NCBI RefSeq assembly: GCF_021347895.1
Contig: NC_067132.1
Span: forward strand, 9,602,995-9,666,994
Length of the DNA: 64,000 nt
Origin: Acanthochromis polyacanthus
Lineage: Eukaryota; Chordata; Actinopteri; Pomacentridae
Reading direction: 5' to 3'
Both the position numbers and the translations under genes were made by a program. Each line of letters begins with the position of its first letter. Position 1 is the stretch's first letter. Below are positions 1 to 13,679 of the stretch, piece by piece. The notes beneath the pieces were generated by a model. That model saw nothing but the letters and a program-made list of their open reading frames with translations, made no database searches and had not been told where the DNA came from.

Positions 1-1083
1 CAGGTTATCCACAGTCCTCTGGGGTCAACTGAGACGCCAGGTCAGGGTTTGTCATTAATGGGGCTGTGTGAATGCCAGTGTACCAGAGCTGTGAATCCCC
101 CAGAGACGCATCAGTCTGAAGGGCCCAAGTCTCTAATTGGGGGAGCCCATGTACATAAATGACAGATTATGACCTATAAATGAGAATTTATGTGACCATT
201 AGACGTGTCGGGTGATCCCGGCAGAGATGGAGAAGGCACTCATTAGCTATGCATTTAGAATGCCTGGCTCTGCCTAATTAGCCTGATGATATGCAGGCTG
301 CAGACATTTCTTGTTTTCTACCCTCAAACATTTCAAGCTTGTTATTTTGGTGCACTTTCAGGCACGATTAGAATGTGATTTGAATTCTGGGCATTTTAGC
401 TGCATTTGTGCGTGAAAAGGGCAAGATCTGGCTTCAAGTAAAGCTAGGATTCCATGAAAGGTTTCTAAGGCAAGAGAAAAACGTCGCCAGTTATTGCTGT
501 TTGATAGCAATCCAACTTCAGCAGATTTATGAGACAAGCCTCCCTTGTCACCCTGAGAGTGGATGAAGAGAATATTTACAAAATATTAAAAAAGCTTTGG
601 TTTGATATATCCGTGGGGAAGGGATATGTCAAGAAAAACGGCAAAATCAATGCGGTTGTCCAAAGGCCTTCAGTTGAACGGTAATATCTGGGAGATTGAT
701 CAGTGTGATTAGGGATTTGACAGCAGACTCAAATATTTGCACATGAAGTGGCAGTATTAGTGCTGTAATATTGAGTGTGGGTGGTGGTGGGAATGGGGTG
801 TGAGGGGATGAAGATCGGCAGAGGGTGATAAAGACAAAGAGAACGGGGAGGCAGTGTGACTGTGTATTGCCTGCTTTTCAAGAGAAATAGTCCGTAATAT
901 AGGCCATATGTTGGAATTCATATCGTAATATTTTTACAAGTCAGTGCATAGAAATTTAGCGCTGTTCCCCAAATTTATAGAACTGCATTCTTTTGTTTGC
1001 AACATATCACAAATACATTTCAAATCAACATTTTTTGGCTATTTATTTTATTGCTTCTTTTGCTTCTCTTCAGTCTACCTAGA
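1..1083. other. Unique intron sequence, possible conserved noncoding block at 1-320
   Basis: No coding region or transposon was recognised. The first 320 bases are free of simple repeats and hold homeodomain-type cores (GCCTAATTAGCC near 272-283, CATTAATGG near 52-60) and an octamer-like ATGCATTTAG. This looks like a developmental enhancer in style, but that is an inference from composition only. Confidence 0.3.
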
Positions 1084-1085
1084 AT

Positions 1086-1182
<97 letters not shown>

Positions 1183-1203
1183 CAGATAGACAGATAGATA
1201 GAT
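1084..1203. repeat. (GATA)n microsatellite
   Basis: About 29 tandem ATAG units. Only the distal end is impure, with two GACA variants near 1182-1194. Confidence 0.97.
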
Positions 1204-1234
1204 ACAGCCCTTTAACATGTTGTTAAAGGGCTGT
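1204..1234. repeat. Perfect 14-bp inverted repeat with 3-nt loop
   Basis: ACAGCCCTTTAACA, then TGT, then TGTTAAAGGGCTGT, directly after the GATA array. It may be the fused ends of a deleted inverted-repeat element or a palindrome formed with the array. No pyrimidine run that would make it an ordinary terminator is present. Confidence 0.9.
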
Positions 1235-3192
1235 AGTTTAACTACCGTGCTATTTTCCTAAATGTAACCACAGTTTTAGTGCTTAAACCTTAACAAACAG
1301 CATGTGAACACTGAAAGTAAACAACAGGTGAAAAAAAAGTTATTAAAAAAAGTTAAGTTAGTCACATTGCCCCTTATATTGGAAACAGAAAAACATACTT
1401 GCTTCTGTAGATGTTTCTGAAAGGCTGTGATTTTGCACTTTTCACAGGATACAGCAGCTGGTTATAGACTGGGCTGTAGCATCGTGTTAATCTTCTTATT
1501 CCTGAGGTGTACCAACCACAGCGGGTGGACACAGCTCAGGATTTCTGGGGAAATAAGGACTTCCTGCTGGGGTTGGACTTTGTTGATAGAAAGCATGTAC
1601 AAATCAAAGCACCTCCAAAGTCAAAGAAACTATTTCAATTACAACTCTTTAAATAATGAACCATAAAGGTGTGGATGACAAAGAATCATCTCACACACTT
1701 GTTTCCCTGGAATGTGCGTAGCCAGTGTGCTTCCAGACAGTCTGCACAGTCAGAGTTTGGGCTGAATGTGGACGTACACAGATGATTTGGTTGGTCGACA
1801 AAATGTATGTTACGGTAGTTTTGTTGACAAGAAAGCATGAATTGAAGAATATTGGTTCCACTTGAGATGTGGGCTCCAGTCATGCTGCCGAATTATGCCT
1901 CTATACATACTATGCAGACATTGTGGTTCTTTTAAATCGAATGCCTTTCCTACTACATCACAGTTGTGTCATTAGGTTACAAAATACTTTTTCTAAAACA
2001 GAACTGTGTTGGTTTTCGAAATGTAAATGAGTATGCAGTTTACCTGTTTAGGAAAGTAATTTGTAGGAGACAGCGTTAATCATTTCATAGCAAGTAATGT
2101 CAGTTTGATGTGTGAATACATAAACAGTTTATAGTGAAATGCATACTCCTTTGGTCATATTGTTTCTGATCAGCAGTCATATCAATAAAGCTAATGAAAT
2201 GAGCAGAACTGAACTGACAGATGTGCTCATTGAGTCGTGCCAAGGGAGGCTAACACAGGGAGAGTCAAAAACAGCATGACTGTCTGTGTGTGTGTGAGAG
2301 AGAGGCAGGAAGAGTGTGTTTGATAAACCCCCTTGTCTTTGCTTCCCACCTGCAGCCCTTCATCTCTATTGGTTCTGCCTGTTTTGATCAGCTCAGCAAA
2401 GGGCTGTGGCTCCTCCAAACAAAGCATCACACAGTTTACACAACTAACTGGTGGTGACAGACAAAAGGTGCAACAAACAGCATTTTGAAAAAGCAGCGTT
2501 TCATAGAAAAAGGCCTCTTTTTCATTCTTCTGCTCTTCCTTTGTACTGTATTTGACCTTGTTTCCTTTGCGGCATGTTGCCTAAGTGATCAAAAGTATAG
2601 AATTGTGGTTGTCTGCATGCTTATTTTCTCCAGATTAAAAATTTAACCACCGAAATACTGAGGAGCAGTTTATCTAAATTACATTCAGCAACTACATTCA
2701 TGGAATAAACTTTGACATGTAAATCCATCAAGCAAACACATCTAATTGTCACAGTGATGAAGTAATTTGGACATGACCATAGACCGCTTCCAGACATGTA
2801 TGCCTTTCCATTAATCGGACGACATCTGAATGTGTCGGTTTCATGTACGAACAAGCACTCTGGTCATGTTCCCATAATAGTTGCTTGAACTTGCTAGACT
2901 TTACCTAGCAAAATTTCCTCATTGCTGTCAACAAAGCACAAGCCTAAACTGCATACTGATACATCAACAGATAGGCATGGACACCTCAAGCTGCATGAAG
3001 CAATATGAGGAAGATTTTTGACACATTTCAGCACCGATCCTTGTCCAAAAACATCGCGGAGGGCACAAAAGAGACATTTGCATGCCTTTCTCATTTATTG
3101 TGCCTCGCCATTTCACATCTATTGCACACTTAAATGTCCACAACAATAAACTATACAGTGATGAAGACAGACACTGTAATAGCTCAGATTAA
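1235..3192. other. Unique intron sequence
   Basis: AT-rich sequence without a convincing gene, RNA or classified transposon. A short TG run with GA units sits near 2283-2304. The short open frames here lack codon bias or domain similarity. Confidence 0.5.
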
Positions 3193-3499
3193 CCCCTTGA
3201 CACCTGAATATATTTACAATTATTTTTTAAGTGTGTTTTTACTTTCCAGTTGATGCTAAAATAAGTGGACACTGTTATTTGGTCTACTATACATGGTACA
3301 GATATATAATAATAAAAACAGATACATAATAATTAGGTCTCACTCTGACCGGTCCTACGAGAAACCAGTGCTTGCAAAAAGTTCTGAGGTACGTTTTGAA
3401 TCTGCACAAACCAGCATTGGGGGAATGGATACACCATGTCGGCTGCAGTCTAAATGAAAGTGGGATGATGTAAATTCACAACAACAGGCGTCAATGAGG
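3193..3499. mobile_element. TTAA-flanked MITE (piggyBac-like, 307 bp)
   Basis: TTAA occurs at 3189-3192 and 3500-3503. The inner ends are imperfect inverted repeats: CCCCTTGACACCTG on the left and, on the reverse strand, CCTCATTGACGCCTG on the right. TTAA targets and CC-starting ends fit piggyBac-type elements. There is no coding capacity. Kolobok-type elements also use TTAA, so the superfamily is tentative. Confidence 0.6.
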
Positions 3500-4433
3500 T
3501 TAATGAGACTCACCATCAGTCCAGGTTTTGACAAAGAGGCTTACAGGATATGAAGTTTACTTTCTTGCTTCCAGTTGTTTGTAGCTAACTTCCTCTGAGA
3601 TTAACTATCACCAGCATCAGACAGCAGCAGGTTCCAAATAAAAACAACAGGTGTAACTTCACTGATTACATACAATTCTAAATTATCCCTGACATAGAGC
3701 CAGGATCTGAATGTTCATGAAACAGTGCACCTTTCTTCACTTCAGACGGCGCATCCCCAGGGTGAGCTCCACCACAGCTGTTGGGATTTTTTTTTTTTTT
3801 TTACTTTTCATTTTTCTGTACCATAAATAAACTAGTATAGATATTTTTTTAAGTTTAACTGTTTGATAAGCTGCTACTATTTGGATTTATTTTGTATTAT
3901 ACCTCATTTAAGGTATTGTCCAATCATTCTTGTATGACAGATTTGACACATGTACTGAGGCTCTCCCCATCACTGTGGTGACTGTCTGAATAAAGAATAA
4001 TGCAAAAGTGCCCTAGAATGCCGTCACATTAACAGATTGATAAAGAAGCAGTGTCACGTGTTCAGAGTCTGAGAAGGGCTACATACATCAAATATGGAGG
4101 TGATGAGGAAAGGATGCTGACTACAAGAAAAATCTAATATGATAGAAACCAAACATTTTAAAATTAAATATAATCCACCAAATTTGGATCAAACAGTTGT
4201 AATACTGGGTGTACACAGAGTCATTCTCTATCTCCTCAGCTCTCACTTTCTCTCTCTGCTTCCGCTTGTTTCTCTCTTTCTTCAGCTAACAATGTCTGAG
4301 TGTTTTTTTTTCTCATTGCGGAGGCTGCCTGAGCTCCCATCGGGCACGAGGGCGGCGGGGAGGAGATGGAAGTGGTGACCGTGCAAGACAGCGACATCGG
4401 GCCGGGCGAGCCTATTAGCACACTTCACAGCTG

Positions 4434-4466
<33 letters not shown>

Positions 4467-6689
4467 AACACACATATAGAAAGGTTTTCAAGAGACTCAT
4501 TGAAGGATGTTAGCTTGAAGGAGGAGAAAGGGAAAGAAAGACGGTGCTGGTTGTCCTCTGAGCTCCCATCAAAAGATTCTTAAAAGCTGCCAGAGAGGCT
4601 GAATGAGGGGTGAGAGACGGCATTCATCAATTAGAGGAAAATGAGATGGAGGAAGACATGTGGACAAAGACACTGTGTGTATGTGTGTGTACCAGAGAAG
4701 CAGCAAAGCGAACCCAAGCAGTGTAACCTCAAACTGGCCAATTCAAAGTGAATAAGACGCACTGTTACTGTAGTTCTGACACGCTGAGGAAAGCTCTCAT
4801 TTCAAACAAAGGGGTTACAGTGACTTCCAAGAATAGGCCCACTTCATATGTTTTAACATTCACACAGTGTCTGTTACATTACACCTGAAAAACCAGAGCT
4901 TATGCTAACGTTAGGTTAAAGCGGGGCAAAGAGTAAGTGAGAAAAAGCTGCAAAAATTAGATAAAAACTGTTTAGTTCAGATTTCTCGCATGAACCAAGG
5001 TGAGACAAAGACATAGATGCTTTTATAAAGTTATGTTAAGCTGAACAAAAGTGTCTCCTACTTTTTCTTTGATTGCAGTCTCCGAAGTGCTGTTCTAATT
5101 TAAACTTCGAGGCGCTGCAGCTTTCACCCTGCTGGCAGGTATTTGAGGTGCCAATGACAATGAAATATTTTGAATACATTATGGTCTTTTCTTCATTCCT
5201 TTCACTGGTATTATTACAGCTTTCATTCTATTCTGCATATAATTACAGCACAGCAGTGACACGAGTAAGATGGTTTTCTGTCATTTTATTAGAAGAGCTT
5301 TATGCTGTGAAACAAGTTGTTTAACTTGCTTAAAAGCAAGGTCATGAATCCCACACTAGCTTCATACTGTTCTCAAGAACCCTTTATTCTTTGTCTCTAT
5401 TCTCTCGAGCATGTAGAAGAGGATGTAGCCCCATTAGATTAGAAAAAAAGGTGCACAGCATTCAGTATGTAACGGGTGTTGGTACTTCATTTGGTTCTCT
5501 GTGTGTTGGAAGTTCATTTAAAACCAGTAGCTGCAGGTATGGGGAACAAAGTTTCAGTATCACAATAAAGATGGATAATGCACCTTTCAGACTTCATGTA
5601 TTTTGTCTCCTAAGAATTTTAACTCTAAAATTTGTTACATCAAGTTTTTATATAAAGGATCCTTGTATTTGGACCATCTTGTCTGTATAATTCTCCAGTG
5701 ATGATGGTGTCATCGATCTGATATTGAGGGCCTCCACATGCCTCTAAAGTAAACAGACTGCATCAAAATGCCGAACTTTCTTAGACTGGAAAACAGCCTA
5801 TTATGCTAAATTGTTGCAAATGTCTAGCAAATAACGACAATCTCAAAACCTGCTGCATGTTGGATTTAACTTAAATGTCTTACATATAGAAATAAATCAT
5901 TGTTAATTTAATATTAAGGGTAACTGTAATTACCATCAACAAAGAGAACAAACTGAGAAAGCTGGAGTCAAAGCTACATCTTCTTTGAAAGAAAATCAAG
6001 CTTGAAGCATCAAATTATAGGAGTTGAAGGTCCATGTAGAAATCAAATCCGACATGTTTATGTTTCTCAGTAAAGAGTTAAAGAATTCACAACATCGCAA
6101 TAGGCGTTTTCAGAAGAGGTACTTCGACATGTAACAAGGCCAAAAGCACAGGTCATAAAAATAATGAATTAGTGATGGTAGAATTTCATTTACATGCGAG
6201 TCCTTGAGCCGTTCATGCACATCAATATGGAACAACTGACACTTAAACAGTCATTGCTTACATGCTTTTCATATAATTACAAGTAAAGACATTTTCCATA
6301 AATATTCAACATATTACACCCAGTACCACTATAATACTTAGGAAGGAATGAAAGATAAGAAGATGTGAATACATGTCGCCCTCTTACAGTGAATCATTTC
6401 TAACCTGTTTTAACTTGATTTTGCTCACAAAATGACTGTAAAATAGGTAGCTATTAATTGCTTGCCGTTTCTTCTATACTGTTGCTTCCAGTATCCTCAA
6501 TTTAAGACAAATCGCTATGTCAGTAATACTCTCACTCTTAATTATATGAACTTCAGATGAACTTGATTTGTTTCTCTGGAAAGTGAAATGATCAAAACCT
6601 TTCTCAAAGTCTTTCTTTTTAATATTTAATGTCAAATGAAATACTCTGCTGAAATAAGTATTTTAAAAAAGTAAAGTTTTTTTGAAAGA
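3500..6689. other. Unique intron sequence with a GC-rich island
   Basis: Mostly AT-rich with no gene seen. A T-run lies at 3788-3803. Bases 4320-4430 are clearly GC-rich and include GGGCACGAGGGCGGCGGGG just before a CT array. That could be a regulatory block, but no exon signals frame it. Confidence 0.4.
4436..4465. repeat. (CT)15 microsatellite
   Basis: Thirty bases of pure CT directly downstream of the GC-rich block at 4320-4430. Confidence 0.95.
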
Positions 6690-6950
6690 ATGAATGTGTG
6701 TGTGCATGTGCTCATGATGAAACATACATCTGTTCACACAGTCACATTAAGGGGACTCTCATCTATTTCGGGGACAAAACACATGTCATACTCTAAATCA
6801 TTAAATTCAAATGCAAAGATTTGATCAGGGTTATAGTTAAGTTAGCTTTTTTAAGTTTCAGATTTAAGGTAAAGCAAATAGTCTATGCAGTAAGAGTAGT
6901 AACAGTTATAACACTAGTGAATGTAATAGAAAGTGACAGAAAGAGAATGA
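6690..6950. repeat. Degenerate dispersed repeat, unclassified
   Basis: Contains ATTAAGGGGACTCTCAT followed by GGGGACAAAACACATGTC, and then a stretch of degenerate GTTAGG/TTAAGG-like units. I recognise this arrangement from a common uncharacterised fish repeat found next to TG arrays. No terminal repeats or coding remnants were seen, so class and limits are uncertain. Confidence 0.4.
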
Positions 6951-7325
6951 AACAAAAACTACAATTATAGGCCTCAAATCTGCCTCTCATCTCAATCTCT
7001 CTCTCTCTCTTTCTTTCTCCACTGAGCCTACTCTGACTCCGAGGCCACTCATCTCATCACCCTACTGGGAACTCTGTCTTCATGGAATCCTATTAGACAA
7101 GGCCTGCCTCCATCTGGATCTGGCCCTGACAGCCCATTCATCAACACCGCTGTCTCACACCAAACACACACTAACACACGCTGGGCGCTTTATTGTGGAG
7201 GGGCATGAACAAACATCCCATAAAAATAAAAACACACACCCACCCCGTGAAATGTTATCACTGTGGCAAGAACTAGAGAAGAGAAGATGGAGAAGGAAAG
7301 TTCTGATCATTGTGGGTGCACTGTG

Positions 7326-7434
<109 letters not shown>

Positions 7435-7500
7435 GTGTGTGTGGTCTATGTTGCCTGCATGACCAGCTGGTTTGAACACGGTGGTGATGAAATAACTTAC

Positions 7501-7635
7501 CTGGTGGATCAGAAACACACACGTGGCGGGCAGCAGCAGGACAGCACAGGGAAAGAAAGACACAGAGAGAAAGATGTGTTAATATAAACAAACAGTCCAT
7601 GTGAGGTTTGAGCATACTGTGCAAACGCACTACAG
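7501..7635 (-). other. Possible cryptic or poison exon, 135 bp
   Basis: On the minus strand a T-rich tract ending TTTTTATTCAG precedes, and CACCAG|GTAAGT (a full consensus donor) follows. The enclosed 135 bp is open in one frame, phase 1 at both ends. However, the upstream pard3 exon ends in phase 0, and in that frame this segment begins CTG TAG, an immediate stop. If spliced into pard3 it would truncate the message. No protein similarity was recognised. Chance splice-like sequence is the more likely explanation. Confidence 0.2.
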
Positions 7636-8007
7636 CTGAATAAAAATCAAGGTCATGTGAAAAGGGATTCGCCCAGTAAGGTTGTGGTAAATAAAAAGCT
7701 GAAAAAACACAAGTCAAACAAATTCAGTCATACTATCAGAACAGAGTAAATAAACGTGTCATGTAGTCTTCTTCTGAGCCTCAGTGATGTTGGTAAATTG
7801 TACACATTATGATTGTTATGCTGCTACAGTTTGTATATGAGTCTAGAAAGTTTTGATGAGTTTACTCCCTAATGTATCCCTGGATGCACCTGTGTTTTTA
7901 GGGCAAGCCTAGACATAGTACATCAGAAATCAATTTTCAATCTTGACTGACTCTTGATCTTCAATATGTCATACAGGAGAGAAAAAGAGCACACGGAGTA
8001 CTGTAGT

Positions 8008-8050
8008 ACACACACACACGCACGCACACACACACACACACACGCACACA
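8008..8050. repeat. (CA)n microsatellite with CG interruptions
   Basis: CA units with three GCAC variants. Confidence 0.93.
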
Positions 8051-8203
8051 AATCATCAGCAATACCATTGGCAGCAAAGCCATGAGAGGCTGATGGAGTG
8101 GTTGTCTTGGAAACAGAGACTGGCATGGGTTATTATGAAGGAAGAAATGAAGGGTGAGAGGGGGTGAGCGAGGGCCACAATACAAAAATCTGCAGCAAGA
8201 CAG

Positions 8204-8709
<506 letters not shown>

Positions 8710-8814
8710 GGGAGAGGAGAGGAGAGGAGAGGAGAGGAGAGGAGAGGAGAGGAGAGGAGAGGAGAGGAGAGGAGAGGAGAGGAGAGGAGAGGAGAGGAGA
8801 GGAGAGGAGAGGAG
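8710..8814. repeat. (GGAGA)21 homopurine array
   Basis: 105 bp of pentamer repeat with no pyrimidine on the plus strand. Homopurine mirror-type tracts of this length can form intramolecular triplexes. Long open frames on both strands here are only translations of the repeat. Confidence 0.97.
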
Positions 8815-9385
8815 TAAAAACCGCATTGTGATGGAACCAAGAATACAGATGAGAGCCAGAAAAACAGGGACTGAATCAGAGGAAAACTGGGAGAGAAAGA
8901 TAAAGAGCGAGACATCCTGTGCAGTGGTGAGAATAGCAGAGGAAAAGAAGTGAGATATGAATCCTTCAAGAAACACATATCTGGCAAAGGCTGTAAAATA
9001 GGCCATGTAAAGGTATCTACAGAATAAAATAATGAGACTTGAAATATAGTCAGATAGAAAAGACCCAATCAAAAGGAGACCATTGTACATGTAGATTACA
9101 GGTAAAATGACTGAAAAGACCATATTTTCTAGAGTTGTTGTCTATTATTTGATATGAAAATATAAACTATGTATATATGTATAGATGTACAGACACAGTT
9201 AAGCCCAAAATATCCATAACCATGCCTAATTTTGATTGATAGCGATTTTTTTTAATTAAATCAATACAATTCTTCTATGTGGAAGAAATGATGTGACAAA
9301 ACACATAACAAAAAAACATGAACACATTGTTTAATGTTAATTGTACATTAGAATAATTTCTACCTTAGCTTAGTGAGTCTATTAA
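8815..9385. other. Unique intron sequence
   Basis: AT-rich, with no gene, RNA or classified repeat recognised. Confidence 0.5.
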
Positions 9386-9869
9386 CCCTTGTGTTGTCAT
9401 GCAGGTCAAATTGACCCGTTTTAAAGTTTGAAAATGTGGGAAAAAAATATATAGATATTTTCACAGTGAAACTTCTGATGTCCACATTTTCTACATTTTT
9501 AAACATTTTTTGGTGGAAAAAAAGAAATGTTAAAAATGCGATTTTGGTTGATTTTATGTGAATGTTCTTAAAGAAAATATTAGAAGTTTTACTGATTATA
9601 TACGTAATCACTTTAGATATTTTTAGGATTTTTTTGGGAAAATAATTAATATATTTTTGAAAATATTTGCAAAAATGTTCTTGCCAAATTTGGTGGATTT
9701 TTTTAATTAAAACTTTTAAGAGAAACTTTTAAGGAATTGTTTAATTTTTCTTCCTGAAAGTTTTGCAAATTTTCAGAAATGTGGGGATTTTTTTTGCTGA
9801 ATTTTTGGAAATCTTTTCACACAAGGAAACAATATTTTTTGGTGCTTTTAAATGAAGACAACAGGAGGG
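9386..9869. mobile_element. TTAA-flanked MITE (piggyBac-like, 484 bp)
   Basis: TTAA at 9382-9385 and 9870-9873 flanks inverted ends CCCTTGTGTTGTC and, on the reverse strand, CCCTCCTGTTGTC. This end, with GGTCAAATTGACCC just inside it, is one I recognise from a very common teleost MITE. The interior is T-rich and non-coding. TTAA targets and CCC-starting ends suggest piggyBac transposase supplied in trans. Confidence 0.8.
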
Positions 9870-9889
9870 TTAAGGTCCATCACTGAGTG

Positions 9890-10300
9890 AGAGTTGTGCA
9901 TTGTCCATTCCAGACCATCCTAATGAATCTGTGAAGTTCTGGGACCAATCACTAAAGGCAAACACTGAACAAGGCTGGTTCCTATGAATGCCAACCAAGA
10001 AGAAGCCCATTTTTCTAAAACAAACTAGCTTTTGGCATAAAAAAAAAGAGTTGTTTGGACAACAAAACTTTTCAATTGGGAAAACAAAGAATAACGATTT
10101 AACTCCAAAACACCATGCCAATAGATAATCATGTTAGTGGGAATGTAATGCTCTGGGGGTGTTTTCAGCTAAGGGCCTGGGCAGCTGGGCAACCTCGCAT
10201 CATGAGAAAAGGAGACTACTTTAAGATCCTTGTGAAAGACACTTTGACCTTGACCTGAACTGAACCTTCCAAAAAGACAGTGACCTATGAAATGATAAAA
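9890..10300 (+). mobile_element. Tc1-like transposase relic
   Basis: Broken reading frames keep Tc1 landmarks. AATGTAATGCTCTGGGGGTG near 10143 corresponds to the NVMLWGCF-type stretch, preceded by remnants of the PKH...VKHGG-like region. CTTCCAAAAAGACAGTGACC near 10266 corresponds to the FQQDNDP motif that carries the second catalytic aspartate of the DDE domain. Frameshifts and stops are frequent. Terminal repeats were not found and the limits are approximate. The TTAA MITE abuts its left side. Confidence 0.7.
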
Positions 10301-10323
10301 TGATTTATGAGAAAGGTGACAGG

Positions 10324-10404
<81 letters not shown>
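10324..10404. repeat. (GATA)n microsatellite
   Basis: About 20 pure units, beginning just downstream of the Tc1 relic. Confidence 0.97.
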
Positions 10405-13400
10405 GTGACAAAGCAACTGGTTGTATATACTGCTGTTTAGTAGAAAGACATGAATTTGAACTTGATATTAAACACCTCCACTGAAAGGATGAAGAAACAA
10501 TGGGATTGTGTAGCTTCTTCTTCCTGAGAAAAGCCTATTTATTTTTACTGTTAACTTACTGCGCAGCTGACTAGATGCAGAAATGGTGGTAGAATTTTTT
10601 TTAAAAGAAAGAGAAGTAGAAGAAAACTTGAAAAAAAAGCATGGCGAATTGGAAATTATGTTAATTTCAGTGTGTCTTGAGGCATTTGTGAGGTGTTTGC
10701 ATGAGGGCAAGCTGCACGACAGATAAGCTTCCAAAAAAGAGGGTTTTCCTCGGCTCTCCAAACCCCTCGAGACACACAGCTAGATGGCAGGAGAGGAGGA
10801 GGAGAGGGAGGGAGAGAGCAGACATAAAGCATTGTTGTTTTGTGTTTACTTTCATCTGCCTTTATAATTTAGCCAAGAAAGTAAAGTTTTATTGACTCTT
10901 TTTTTAGTCACAATAGTGAAAGTGAAGATCCTAGCCTGCCAAATAAAGTTTACTAATGATGTGCAGCACCGTCTCGGATATAATTGTGGCCTAATGGTTT
11001 GACAGACAGACATGAATGCCTCATTTCCACATAGCTTTCTTGATTTCTGGAATTTTGCACAGCATATGAAGTAGGCCCTCTAGCGGAAGGTTTCTCTGCC
11101 TGTTGTGTAGCCACTTTTGTGGAATATATTAACATATGAAGCACTATGTATGCATGGTGTGCATTACAAAGCTGGCATGTATTAAATAAACTATATTAGT
11201 CTCTTCTTTGACTGTCATCATAGGCAAGTACCACAAATGTTTGAAATTTAATAACATGGTTGCCACAAATTCCAAACCAGAGGTTCCCATAGCAATGAAT
11301 GGACTTCTGGTTGACTTGCATACATACACAGAGCTATGCGTAAATTAGCTGCATGAAAGTGGCATAGTAAAAAGCATGGTCAACCTACTGACAATTTGAT
11401 TTGCAGAGAATTGCTCACATTTGTCCGTTTGCAAATCCTTTTAGCAGTGCACTGCACGGGATCACAACAGAAGGCTTGCTGCATGCCAACACACACATGA
11501 ACACACGTGATGTGACTCTTAAGACTGGATGATGAGCTGGATGATGACATCTGATACGGCTGTGGTAGCTCATCTCCAAACCCAACATAATCCATGACAT
11601 GAACAACCCCTGTGAAATGGGATGAATGAGGTGCTCTGCTGCACTGGACGGGTAACTGTGATATTTATTATGGAGGAACTGGCAGAGATAGATGACCTGC
11701 TCCAAACCTGGATCTACAGGGATGACAGTCCCCTAAACAAAGGCAGTTTGAGTTTGCCAGACCATTGTTTATAGCTCTGTCTGGCAAAATGATACAAAAT
11801 CACGTGTATGTCCGCATTCAATCTGCAATCACACAGAGCAATCAGAAGAGAGCTGTGTTAAAAGCCTGTGGGGAGCAATCTGGGCTATTTCCAAGCAGCA
11901 TCTCCCACAGCCACGTAAAGGGGAAAAAAGCTTTCCACAGAGGAGCTGAGCTCATTTTGAACACATAATTGTTCTCCTCTTCCCCTACAGCCTCATTACG
12001 GTACAATCTGATTACAGGCAGGGAAACAAAGGAAGACGATGAAAAATACCATCCACCATCTATGAGGTGGATGCAGGTCTGTTTGTATCTCTTTCAACTT
12101 CAAGCTCAACCCTCCCCTCCCTGCTGAACGTGGGTTTGATTTTAAACAAGCCGGGAAAAGTACAACTCCATAAAAACACAGTTTGTGTTCATTCCAGGTG
12201 AAATTGCATGTCACATCCGTTTTGGTATCAAGTGTAAAAGCATAAATTCTTATCCTCGGTGTCACAGTCGCCACAGCTGCAGCAGAGAAGTGGCAGGAAC
12301 CTCACAGGGCCTCACGCGACTGTGACTGAAGTCAGCCTATTTTCTGCGTATGACAGCAGCAGAATGAGACTGTTTCGGCTCAGTTACCGCGCCGACGTTC
12401 GGGTCCCTTGCTCCCAATGAGCAGATTTCATTGGCCTCTATTACTGGGTCAGGCTGCGTGTGGCAGCGGCTGTGTGTGTTTGACTAGGCAATAAGCCCGG
12501 TGTCACTGTCACTTTCATCAGAAGAAACTCTTTCTTTCTCACTTTGTCTCTTGTCTTTTGATATTTCTCTCTCTCTTTAGGGCAGCTTTGGAAAAATCAT
12601 CCAACCATTGTACGGAAAGACACGTAGAAAGAACCAGAATGTACCAAGAAGAGAATAGTACACAGGGCTCAACAAACCAGGATTTTCTTGCCTTTCCTCT
12701 TTACAGTTAGGTAAACATTAAAACATTCTCACATATGAAAATAATGAGTTAAGGTATAGATGTTGAAGACAATGTACATTCACCTGCTCCAGTTCAACTG
12801 TACCTTCTGTCAGCAGCAAACAGAAGGCCTGTTCAGGTTATAATTAACATGAATGATATGAGGCATGTTAGGGGCAATTTAATTTCTTGACATAGCTGTT
12901 GTACAGCATGGAGGTAAGCTAATGGAGAACACAAAGTTCTACGTTGATATTTTCAGTTTCGTCTTGGCTGCATACCTGGGAGAACACAAACCAATCCAAA
13001 ACCAACTCGGCAATACATTGAGTTTGTTTGTAATTTATCCTTTTTTTGCCTTTGTGTGATACAATGACCGAGTCATAAAGTGCTACTACAGATGAGTTTG
13101 AATGCCACTGACTATGTGACACATAAATAATAGGACAAATATTTGTAGTGCCACTAAAATAAACTTCTCTTTCATTAGATATTCAGCAAGTCTCTTTACA
13201 AAACAGGTTGTAGTGTGGAATTTATTTCTATGTAAATCCAACTGCTGGTGAGTGTATCTGAGCTGTTTACGGATAAAGTAGGACAGACTCCAGGGAATGG
13301 GCAAAGCAATGTTGGTTTGCTGATTGGGTGCAAGTTTAACTGTTATGCTCAAATGTCTGTGTGGGTGTTCACGTCCAATGATAAAGGGGATCTTGTGTTG

Positions 13401-13679
13401 CATGTGAATGCTAGTACACCTAAATGGCTATGTGTATAACAAGCATGCGTGCAAGTGTAAAATGTAGTTTTAATCTGGAAAGTGCACACATCAGGGATTT
13501 GATTTGATCGAGCATTGCTGTGCAGAAGTGCAAGCATTCTTCAAATACAAGCAGCCTTTAGCTACTAAGTAAATCAGAGTAATCACTACACAGGCACAGC
13601 ATAACGCACAGACACCCACTAATACATGACACTTAAAACCTGGTCTGAACAGTATCAATAAAGTAATACTGATTGCTGT
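10405..13679. other. Unique intron sequence
   Basis: No gene, RNA or classified repeat was recognised. Bases 12290-12510 have higher GC and several CpGs (for example GTTACCGCGCCGACGTTCGG near 12383) without simple repeats, and are a candidate regulatory block. A purine-rich run lies near 10785-10820. Confidence 0.45.

Noticed and set aside
4236..4500. GC-rich segment with overlapping open frames
   Set aside because: No splice sites bound it, frames are open on both strands because of base composition, and no protein similarity was recognised.
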